Under the pieces are notes generated by a model. That model ran no database searches. It saw nothing but the letters and a program-made list of their open reading frames with translations, and had not been told where the DNA came from. The translations under genes and the position numbers were made by a program. 33,469 nucleotides of DNA from Bacteroidota bacterium (GTDB lineage Bacteria; Bacteroidota; Bacteroidia; Bacteroidales; Bacteroidaceae), in NCBI GenBank assembly GCA_023458215.1, contig JAEXAJ010000144.1, forward strand, positions 1 through 33,469, in the 5' to 3' direction. This document shows positions 1 to 6,231 of the stretch, piece after piece (the stretch's first letter is position 1; each line of letters starts with the position of its first letter).

Positions 1-49
1 AATCTAAAGTGCCTTCAGGAAGAAGAAGACGGTAACCGGTTGTTTCCAT
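1..49 (-). CDS. Start of a partial gene, possibly ISAon1-type transposase N-terminal protein
   Basis: An ATG at 49-47 opens a frame that stays open to the left window edge and encodes METTGYRLLLPEGTLD. A good Bacteroides-type promoter lies just upstream (-7 box at 79-86), which supports a real gene start. From memory, 'YRLLLPEG' near the N-terminus resembles the short N-terminal proteins of ISAon1-type transposases in Bacteroides, but 16 residues are too few to be sure. If correct, an insertion sequence enters the window here and the repeat-rich DNA to its right could be its flank or end. Confidence 0.4.
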   Translation of the reverse strand, partial: METTGYRLLLPEGTLD

Positions 50-78
50 TATATTAGTGCGTGATATTTTATATACGA

Positions 79-110
79 CAAAGATAAGAATTATAAAATT
101 AAACCCTCAG
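79..110 (-). promoter_or_regulatory. Bacteroides-type promoter for the left-edge gene
   Basis: Read on the minus strand, TATCTTTG (86-79) fits the -7 consensus TAnnTTTG. A TTTA about 20 bp upstream can act as the -33 box. Transcription would start near position 72, about 20 nt before the ATG at 49. Confidence 0.5.
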
Positions 111-267
111 GTTTTTACATTGATCCATCATAACCAAATTCAGGATCAACGTAAAAAGGGGCTCACCGGTAAATTCTGTATATTTCTCTCAATTAAGTTT
201 TGTGTGTACTTTTACTCTCATGCTCTCATAAATCTTCTGTATCCCTTTGTCCATAGCTATTTAAGGC

Positions 268-303
268 ATGATAGCAAGTATGATGGCAACTATGATAGTA
301 AAC
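268..303. repeat. Three 12-bp tandem repeats
   Basis: ATGATAGCAAGT, ATGATGGCAACT and ATGATAGTAAAC follow one another without spacer. CTCTCAT motifs lie on either side (217-230 and 309-315), and the inverted form ATGAGGG occurs near 353 and 371. No open frame around it looks like a gene. Function unknown. Confidence 0.6.
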
Positions 304-489
304 TCTTACTCTCATAGTTTTTAGCAGGAATATTTTGTTATTTGTTTGGTTATGAGGGCCGTGTCGCTTTATGAGGGTATGAGCTGTTTGCTTCTTTTTC
401 TTGCAGAAATACACATTTTTATGTCAGATATCGGTATAAAATACATGAAAGTACATGACTGCTTTTGTGCCCTTTGATGTGCGTTGTCG

Positions 490-599
490 GTTTCAATGTA
501 GTAAACCATTAGTTTCAACGGTCTAAACTCTCGGTTTCAACGTATGAAACTGTTAGTTTCAATGATTGAAACTTTCAGTTCCAAGCGTTGAAACCGATG
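490..599. repeat. Five 22-bp tandem palindromic repeats (GTTTCAA-N4-TGAAAC type)
   Basis: GTTTCAA (GTTCCAA in the last unit) starts at 490, 512, 534, 556 and 578, an exact 22-bp period. Most units contain a partner half-site such as TGAAAC, so each is an imperfect dyad; unit 4, GTTTCAATGATTGAAAC, is the clearest. The sequence between half-sites varies. The units abut, and there are no spacers as in a CRISPR array. Confidence 0.75.
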
Positions 600-621
600 C
601 TGATGTAAGTTGAGTTGCCAT

Positions 622-679
622 TGTCTTACCCTGCATTTAGTTGATTATCATTAGAGTAAACCAAATGCAGGGCAAGACA
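622..679. repeat. 19-bp inverted repeat (possible terminator or IS end)
   Basis: The left arm TGTCTTACCCTGCATTTAG (622-640) pairs with the right arm CCAAATGCAGGGCAAGACA (661-679) at 17 of 19 positions across a 20-nt loop. There is no T-tract beyond the right arm, so it is not a classic terminator. It lies between two tandem repeat arrays. Confidence 0.65.
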
Positions 680-695
680 CACCCCATATAATATA

Positions 696-790
696 TTAAC
701 ATCGTGTATCATAAGAGACTAATATCGTGTACTACATAAAACTAATATCGTGTAAACATGACGCGAATAACGTGTAAACACGATATTAAC
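696..790. repeat. Four direct and one inverted copy of a CTAATATCGTGTA motif upstream of the glycosyltransferase promoter
   Basis: TTAACATCGTGTA (696), CTAATATCGTGTA (719 and 742) and CGAATAACGTGTA (764) repeat at 23, 23 and 22 bp. An inverted copy, AACACGATATTAA (777-789), makes a dyad with the fourth unit. The array ends about 9 bp before the -33 box of the promoter at 799-831, a natural place for a regulator to bind. Confidence 0.7.
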
Positions 791-798
791 TTCCTTTT

Positions 799-831
799 TT
801 TGCATAATCTGTGTTGATTTTAGTACCTTTG
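799..831 (+). promoter_or_regulatory. Promoter of the GT2 gene
   Basis: TTTG (799-802) and TACCTTTG (824-831) match the Bacteroides -33/-7 pattern with 21 bp between them. The predicted transcript starts near 838, about 20 nt before the ATG at 858. Confidence 0.65.
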
Positions 832-857
832 CAACGCATAAAAACGTCCTACGACAC

Positions 858-2030
858 ATGGAAGCATTAACATTAGACAGCATTGAAAAAATACTACTCG
901 TAGCAACGGGTATTCTTTTCATTATCCAAGTTATTTATTATTTATGTCTCTATAACCGTATTCACGCCCGCAGTCGTGCAGTGAAGCGTGGTGATACACA
1001 CTTCAGTCAGGAATTACCCCCAATATCAGTTATTATCTGCGCACGTGAAGAATCGGAAAACTTACGACGCAACTTGAATGCTGTATTGGAACAAGACTAT
1101 CCACAGTTTGAAGTTATTGTTATTAATGATGGTAACACGGACGAAAGCGAAGACTACCTGACTTTACTGGAAGATAAGTATCCGCATCTTTATCATAGTT
1201 TTGTGCCCGATTCATCCCGTTATATCAGCAGGAAGAAACTTGCTATCACCCTCGGGATAAAAGCCAGCAAATATGACTGGCTGGTATTTACCGAGGCTAA
1301 ATGCTTGCCGCAAAGCAACCAATGGTTACGTTTGTTTGCACGCAATTTCACTTCACGTACCCAAATAGTATTAGGATATAGCGGTTACGAGCGCGGCAAA
1401 GGTTGGCTGCACAAACGGGTGTGTTTCGACACCCTGTTTACTTCCATGCGTTATCTGGGTGCCGCCCTTGCAGGCAGCCCTTATATGGCTATCGGACGTA
1501 ACCTTGCTTATCGCAAGGAACTTTTCTATCAACAAAAAGGATTCTCCGCACACCTCAACCTGCAAAGAGGTGACGATGATTTGTTCATCAATCAGATAGC
1601 TACTGCCGAGAATACAAGGGTGGAGACAGATGCGAATGCTCTTGTACGTATACAGCCTGTTCCGCGTGCCAAGGATTGGAGGGAAGAAAAGATCAGTTAT
1701 GCTTCTACCGCCAGATTATATCGGGGTACCCAACGTTGGGTAATCGGCTTGGAAACTTCCACACGCCTAGCATTCTACGCCACATGGATTGCAGCTCTCG
1801 TCATCGGCATTCTTCATTTCCATTGGTTAGCCGCAGGTATCGCATTTCTGCTCTTTCTGCTTCGATATACCACACAAGCCATCATTATCAACCAAACCGC
1901 CAAAGATTTGGAAGAGAAGCGAAGATATTACTTTAGTTTACCCGTATTCGATTTACTGCAACCGATTCAATCTTTGCGCTGGAAACTCTATTGTTTGTTC
2001 CGCAAGAAAAGCGGTTTCCTTAGGAAATAA
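858..2030 (+). CDS. Membrane-anchored family 2 glycosyltransferase
   Basis: A 390-residue protein that should transfer a sugar from an activated donor at the cytoplasmic face of the inner membrane; donor and acceptor are not evident. A membrane helix at about 11-31 is followed by a GT-A domain starting PISVIICAREESENL (about residues 55-69), with EVIVINDGNTDES near 85-97 as the nucleotide-binding part. QRGDDDLF fits the acidic catalytic motif and a W-K-rich segment follows. Two or three C-terminal helices (about 295-345) anchor it. The start is set by the promoter at 799-831. The neighbour is convergent, so the gene is probably monocistronic; its promoter is preceded by the repeat array at 696-790. 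The call of family 2 is secure, the substrate unknown. Confidence 0.9.
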   Translation: MEALTLDSIEKILLVATGILFIIQVIYYLCLYNRIHARSRAVKRGDTHFSQELPPISVIICAREESENLRRNLNAVLEQDYPQFEVIVINDGNTDESEDYLTLLEDKYPHLYHSFVPDSSRYISRKKLAITLGIKASKYDWLVFTEAKCLPQSNQWLRLFARNFTSRTQIVLGYSGYERGKGWLHKRVCFDTLFTSMRYLGAALAGSPYMAIGRNLAYRKELFYQQKGFSAHLNLQRGDDDLFINQIATAENTRVETDANALVRIQPVPRAKDWREEKISYASTARLYRGTQRWVIGLETSTRLAFYATWIAALVIGILHFHWLAAGIAFLLFLLRYTTQAIIINQTAKDLEEKRRYYFSLPVFDLLQPIQSLRWKLYCLFRKKSGFLRK

Positions 2031-2100
2031 AACTGACTATCAAAAATCTGCGGTCATCCCCTCAATCAGCGTCATCCGTGTGCCATTGCATGAGAAAGAC

Positions 2101-3345
2101 CTACTCGTAGCGAATAGAAGTAGCCGGATGTATGCGTGTAATCAGGTAAGACGGTCCCAGCAACATGAGAACCGAAGCCAGCAACGTACCGGCATTAAGC
2201 AGCAAGAACAGTAAAATATTGAAAGATACAGGAACTGTATCCATATAATACGTTTCCGGATCGAGTTTGAATAACCCGAACCAGCGTTGAAAGAAATAGA
2301 ATGCAAAACCGATAATATTTCCCCAAAGCATCCCTTTTCCAATCAAGAACACAGAAAACCAAAGGAAAACTTTGCGAATGGTATAGTTATTTGCCCCCAT
2401 AGACTTCAGAATACCAATCATAGATGTACGCTCGATAATGATAATAAGCAATCCCGAAACCATTGTAAAACCTGCGACTCCGATCATCAGAATGAGTATA
2501 ACCCATATATTCACATCCAAGATGCCCAACCAGGCAAATATCTGAGGATTGAGTTGTTCCACATTCCGCACGCAGTACTCTGCGCCAAACCTGTCAGAAC
2601 GATCATCCGTATCGGCAGCTATTTTATAAGTCGTTTCGTCCAGCTTATTATAATCACGCAATTCCAGTTCCACACCACTCACCTGATCGGATTCCCATTT
2701 GTTCAATCGGTTCACCAGGCAAAGGTCAGTCAGCAGGAAAAGATTATCATATTCCGAGAAATTAGTCTGGTAGATGCCTACTATTTTCAATCGACGGGCG
2801 CGTACATCATCTTGTATATAATAAGTGTCTATCTTGTCACCCAGCTTCAACCTCATCTTATCTGCAAGAGATTTTGAAATGACTACTTGATTGGAAGAAG
2901 CCGAATCACTGAATTGCGGAAACTCCCCCTCAAGCAAATGGCGGCGGAAAAAGGCTCTGTCATATTCAGGCCCGATGCCCTTCAATACCATTCCTTGAAA
3001 TGCATTGATAGTCTTTATCATACCCGGTTTCGTAGAATAGCGTTGAACATGCTTTATCTCCGGATAATCGGAGAGCGCAGCAATCATACTATCCCCTACT
3101 ACAATCGGGCGAGTCTCGTAGGAACGCGCAGCATCCATATTACCAATTTGGATATGAGCTCCAAAGCCTACAATCTTATCCCTTATTTCACTCTTGAACC
3201 CTACAATAACCGACACCGCAATTATCATCACCGCCAATCCGATAGCAATACCTATCATGGCAATGAGAACAGCAGGGCGGGAAACTTGCTTTCCAAGGTC
3301 ACTGCTGCTGTAAAGGCGGCGGGCAAGAAATAGGGATAGGCTCAT
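2101..3345 (-). CDS. LolC/LolE-like ABC transporter permease (FtsX family)
   Basis: A 414-residue permease of the FtsX/LolC/E type. A first membrane helix lies at about 24-48, followed by GFKSEIRDKIVGFGAHIQI, the segment typical of lipoprotein-releasing permeases at the start of the periplasmic domain. Three helices lie in the C-terminal 150 residues, with ERTSMIGILKSMGANNYTIR as the conserved cytoplasmic coupling segment. In LolCDE such proteins extract lipoproteins from the inner membrane with a separate ATPase. No ATPase is adjacent, so it must use one encoded elsewhere. It differs clearly from the MacB-like permeases at 8960-26087. It lies downstream of the aminotransferase in the same direction, separated by an inverted repeat. 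Confidence 0.88.
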   Translation of the reverse strand: MSLSLFLARRLYSSSDLGKQVSRPAVLIAMIGIAIGLAVMIIAVSVIVGFKSEIRDKIVGFGAHIQIGNMDAARSYETRPIVVGDSMIAALSDYPEIKHVQRYSTKPGMIKTINAFQGMVLKGIGPEYDRAFFRRHLLEGEFPQFSDSASSNQVVISKSLADKMRLKLGDKIDTYYIQDDVRARRLKIVGIYQTNFSEYDNLFLLTDLCLVNRLNKWESDQVSGVELELRDYNKLDETTYKIAADTDDRSDRFGAEYCVRNVEQLNPQIFAWLGILDVNIWVILILMIGVAGFTMVSGLLIIIIERTSMIGILKSMGANNYTIRKVFLWFSVFLIGKGMLWGNIIGFAFYFFQRWFGLFKLDPETYYMDTVPVSFNILLFLLLNAGTLLASVLMLLGPSYLITRIHPATSIRYE

Positions 3346-3386
3346 AATTAGTAATTCATATTGCTTTTAGAAATGAAGCAAAAATG

Positions 3387-3467
3387 GTGATAGGGTAATA
3401 AAGTGATAAGGTAGCCGCGCTATGTGCCACAGAGTATTATCCCACTATCACTTTATCACCCAATCAC
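3387..3467. repeat. 22-bp inverted repeat with extra direct repeat
   Basis: The left arm (3387-3408, GTGATAGGGTAATAAAGTGATA) pairs with 3446-3467 at 20 of 22 positions over a 37-nt loop. The right arm's ATCACTTTATCAC recurs 16 bp later (3463-3475). It lies between the aminotransferase stop and the permease start, so a transcript reading through both would carry a long hairpin. It may be a terminator for the aminotransferase or a mobile repeat unit. Confidence 0.65.
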
Positions 3468-3516
3468 TTTATCACATTTTGCTCATATCCATATAGTAAT
3501 GAGTATATTTTAATGT

Positions 3517-4716
3517 CTATTCCGTCCGTCCCGGATAAACCTCCAACGCTTTCTGAAGTACGAAAAGAGCACGATTCAAATCATCCTTTTTCAGTACGTA
3601 TGCTATGCGGACCTCGTTACAACCGGAACCGGGAGTGGTATAGAAGCCTGAAGCCGGAGCCATAAAGACTGTTTGCCCTTCGTATTCAAAATCGGATAAA
3701 CACCAAGCGCAGAACTTGTCCGAATCGTCTACCGGCAGCTTTGCCACCGTATAGAAAGCTCCCATCGGGATAGGCGAATAAACACCGGGAATGCGGTTTA
3801 GCCCATCAATCAGGCATTTACGACGCTCCACATATTCATCGTATGTATCACGCAAGTAATCTTCACCGGCATCCAACGAAGCTTCGGCAGCAATCTGACC
3901 AATCAACGGAGGACTGAGACGGGCTTGACAAAACTTCATAACAGCATCACGTATCTCTTTGTTCTTGGTAATCAAAGCACCGATACGGATACCACATTCC
4001 GAATAACGCTTGGATACGGAATCAATCAATACCACATTGTTTTCAATGCCCTCTAAGTGGCAAGCTGAAATATAAGGAGAACCCGTATAAATGAATTCCC
4101 GATAAACTTCGTCGGAGAAGAGGAAAAGGTCATACTTCTTCACGAGATCGCGTATCTGGTTCATTTCACGACGAGTATACAGATAACCAGTCGGGTTGTT
4201 AGGATTACAAATCAATATGGCACGTGTACGTTCGTTGATCAACTCCTCGAACTTTTCTACTTTCGGCAAAGAAAATCCTTCTTCAATGGTAGTAGCAATC
4301 GTACGTATCTTAGCTCCGGCGGAAATAGCAAATGCCATGTAGTTGGCGTATGCCGGTTCCGGAACGATAATCTCATCACCCGGATTAAGACACGCCAGGA
4401 AGGAGAACAATACAGCCTCCGAACCTCCTGAAGTAATAATGATATCATCTGCAGTCAAGTTGATATTATACTTCTGATAATATCCCACCAGCTTCTCGCG
4501 ATAACTACGATAACCCGCACTAGGACTGTATTCCAAAACCTTACGATCGATATTACGTATCGCATCAATCGCGACTTGCGGTGTAGGCAGGTCGGGCTGT
4601 CCGATGTTCAGATGGAATACATGCACACCTCTTTGCTTGGCAGCATCTGCCAGAGGAGCCAGTTTTCTGATGGGAGACGCAGGCATCTCCACTCCGCGAA
4701 TAGATATTGTTGGCAT
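3517..4716 (-). CDS. PLP-dependent class I/II aminotransferase
   Basis: A 399-residue fold-type I aminotransferase, a normal length. ITSGGSEAVLFSF (near 95) binds cofactor phosphate, ICNPNNPTGYLYT carries the conserved NPNNPTG, and SDEVYREF carries the Asp and Tyr that contact the pyridine ring. SVSKRYS puts the Schiff-base lysine at residue 236. Near the C-terminus, NEVRIAYVL contains the Arg expected to bind the substrate alpha-carboxylate. It is cytoplasmic and probably acts in amino-acid metabolism; aspartate or a branched/aromatic amino acid is possible, and sequence alone does not decide. A promoter lies at 4785-4815. It is divergent from the sugar-isomerase-like gene. Confidence 0.92.
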   Translation of the reverse strand: MPTISIRGVEMPASPIRKLAPLADAAKQRGVHVFHLNIGQPDLPTPQVAIDAIRNIDRKVLEYSPSAGYRSYREKLVGYYQKYNINLTADDIIITSGGSEAVLFSFLACLNPGDEIIVPEPAYANYMAFAISAGAKIRTIATTIEEGFSLPKVEKFEELINERTRAILICNPNNPTGYLYTRREMNQIRDLVKKYDLFLFSDEVYREFIYTGSPYISACHLEGIENNVVLIDSVSKRYSECGIRIGALITKNKEIRDAVMKFCQARLSPPLIGQIAAEASLDAGEDYLRDTYDEYVERRKCLIDGLNRIPGVYSPIPMGAFYTVAKLPVDDSDKFCAWCLSDFEYEGQTVFMAPASGFYTTPGSGCNEVRIAYVLKKDDLNRALFVLQKALEVYPGRTE

Positions 4717-4749
4717 GAGACTAATTTACGATTTAACTATTTATGATTT

Positions 4750-4769
4750 ATGATAGTCATTACTATCAT
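4750..4769. promoter_or_regulatory. Perfect 8-bp palindrome in the aminotransferase leader
   Basis: ATGATAGT-CATT-ACTATCAT is a perfect dyad just downstream of the predicted minus-strand start site (about 4778) and 34 nt before the aminotransferase ATG. It could be an operator or a leader hairpin. Confidence 0.4.
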
Positions 4770-4784
4770 TTTATTATTAAGTTG

Positions 4785-4815
4785 CAAAAGTACACATTTA
4801 TTTGATACTGAAAGG
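4785..4815 (-). promoter_or_regulatory. Promoter of the aminotransferase gene
   Basis: Minus-strand TACTTTTG (4792-4785) fits TAnnTTTG, with a TTTC about 20 bp upstream in the -33 position. The leader is about 60 nt. Confidence 0.5.
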
Positions 4816-4865
4816 CAGCCAACACATAAAAACTTTAAAAACCTTATCTATATTAAAAACACTAT

Positions 4866-4893
4866 GTTTTTTAAGAAGAATCTTGTACCTTTG
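4866..4893 (+). promoter_or_regulatory. Promoter of the sugar-isomerase-like gene
   Basis: TACCTTTG (4886-4893) matches the Bacteroides -7 box. A T-rich stretch at 4867-4871 lies where the -33 box should be. The leader is about 55 nt. Confidence 0.5.
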
Positions 4894-4956
4894 AAATACC
4901 AAACAATAGGCAACTACATTTGTTAAATCGTAAAACATTAAAACCGTCAGATAAAT

Positions 4957-6189
4957 ATGGTCATCAACCTCATAACCTTTGCTTCTATCTTACATAAGCA
5001 AACCACTGTTCGAAGTTCACATGAAGTGATATTGACTGAATTGGAGAAATACTTTACCGTCAATTTCATCGATTATCAAGACATTAACAAGCTATCGCCC
5101 AATGACTTCAGTATCCTTTTTATTGCTACCGGAGGTGTAGAACGATTAGTTATCCAACATTTCGAGTCCCTCCCCCGCCCTGCTATTCTCCTTGCAGACG
5201 GCATGCAAAACTCGCTTGCTTCGGCTCTCGAAATCTCCTCCTGGTTGCGGGGAAGAGGCATGAAAAGTGAAATTCTTCATGGTGAATTATCTGAAATAAT
5301 TAAACGAATCTTTGTTCTGCACAGTAATTTCAAGGCACAGCGCAATCTATTCGGTATGCGTATCGGTGTGATTGGCACGCCATCCAGTTGGCTCATTGCT
5401 AGTAATGTAGATTATCTGCTTGCCAAACGTCGATGGGGAGTTGAATATACAGATATTCCTTTGGAACGTATCTATGAGTATTATGAACAAATAACAGATG
5501 ATGAAGTAGGCGAAGCGTGCGCCAAGCTTGCCGGGCAAGCACTTGCCTGCCGTGAAGCCTCCCCCGAAGATATGATTAAGGCTATGCGTCTCTATCGAGC
5601 TATTAAAAAAGTAGTTGAAGAAGAGAATTTAAGTGCCCTCACCCTGAGTTGCTTCCGAATGATAGAGCAAACAGGTACAACCGGCTGCCTTGCTCTCTCC
5701 TTATTAAACGATGAAGGAATCATTGCCGGATGTGAAGGCGATCTGCAATCTATTTTCACCATGCTCACAGCTAAAGTATTAGCCGGCAAGTCTGCTTTCA
5801 TGGCAAACCCTTCCATGATTAATGCACGTACCAATGAAATCGTATTGGCTCATTGTACCGTCGGCATTAAACAAACCGAAAAGTTTATCATCCGTAACCA
5901 CTTTGAGACTGAAAGCGGTATCGGCATTCAAGGAATACTGCCCACAGGTGACGTTACCATTGTAAAATGCGGTGGCGAATGTTTGGACGAATACTATTTG
6001 AGTACAGGTACACTGACCGAAAACACCAACTATATCAATATGTGCCGCACCCAAGTACGAATTAAAATGAATACCCCTGCCGAATATTTTCTGAAAAGCC
6101 CTCTTGGGAATCACCATATCTTGCTGCATGGCAATTATGAAGTAATGCTGGATGAGTTTCTACAATCCAACGGATGTAAACGCATCTAA
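4957..6189 (+). CDS. L-fucose/L-arabinose isomerase-fold protein
   Basis: A 410-residue protein resembling the L-fucose/L-arabinose isomerase superfamily. The N-terminal half looks like the Rossmann-like domains (FSILFIATGGVERLV, AILLADG, MRIGVIGTPSSWLIAS). The C-terminal half has GCEGD, with E260 and D262 in the position of the metal-binding acidic motif, and later LAHCTVG with H299. Between them, NPSMINARTNE has Asn where many relatives have an acidic residue, so the metal site may be altered. It is shorter than FucI (about 590 residues) or AraA (about 500) and may be a distinct subgroup. Fucose utilisation genes are not nearby, so the substrate is unknown. Single gene with its own promoter and terminator. 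Confidence 0.65.
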   Translation: MVINLITFASILHKQTTVRSSHEVILTELEKYFTVNFIDYQDINKLSPNDFSILFIATGGVERLVIQHFESLPRPAILLADGMQNSLASALEISSWLRGRGMKSEILHGELSEIIKRIFVLHSNFKAQRNLFGMRIGVIGTPSSWLIASNVDYLLAKRRWGVEYTDIPLERIYEYYEQITDDEVGEACAKLAGQALACREASPEDMIKAMRLYRAIKKVVEEENLSALTLSCFRMIEQTGTTGCLALSLLNDEGIIAGCEGDLQSIFTMLTAKVLAGKSAFMANPSMINARTNEIVLAHCTVGIKQTEKFIIRNHFETESGIGIQGILPTGDVTIVKCGGECLDEYYLSTGTLTENTNYINMCRTQVRIKMNTPAEYFLKSPLGNHHILLHGNYEVMLDEFLQSNGCKRI

Positions 6190-6228
6190 TAAAGAAAGGC
6201 AGGATCAATTTCCTGCCTTTCTTTATTA
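6187..6228. terminator. Bidirectional rho-independent terminator
   Basis: A perfect 18-bp stem (6187-6204 with 6211-6228) closes a 6-nt loop. A-rich and T-rich outer parts of the stem serve both strands. It overlaps the stop of the isomerase-like gene and stands 4 bp from the stop of the convergent kinase gene. Confidence 0.92.
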
Positions 6229-6231
6229 AGT

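Noticed and set aside
490..599. Possible CRISPR array
   Set aside because: Units abut with a 22-bp period and no 30-40-bp unique spacers; no cas genes are in the window.
2031..2100. Terminator between the convergent GT2 and permease genes
   Set aside because: Only a short TCATCC direct repeat is seen; no convincing stem with a T-tract.
2287..3333. Plus-strand open frames over the LolC/E-like permease
   Set aside because: They are antisense to a clearly conserved gene, have low-complexity basic translations and no promoter; the same applies to antisense frames across the permease array and the kinase.
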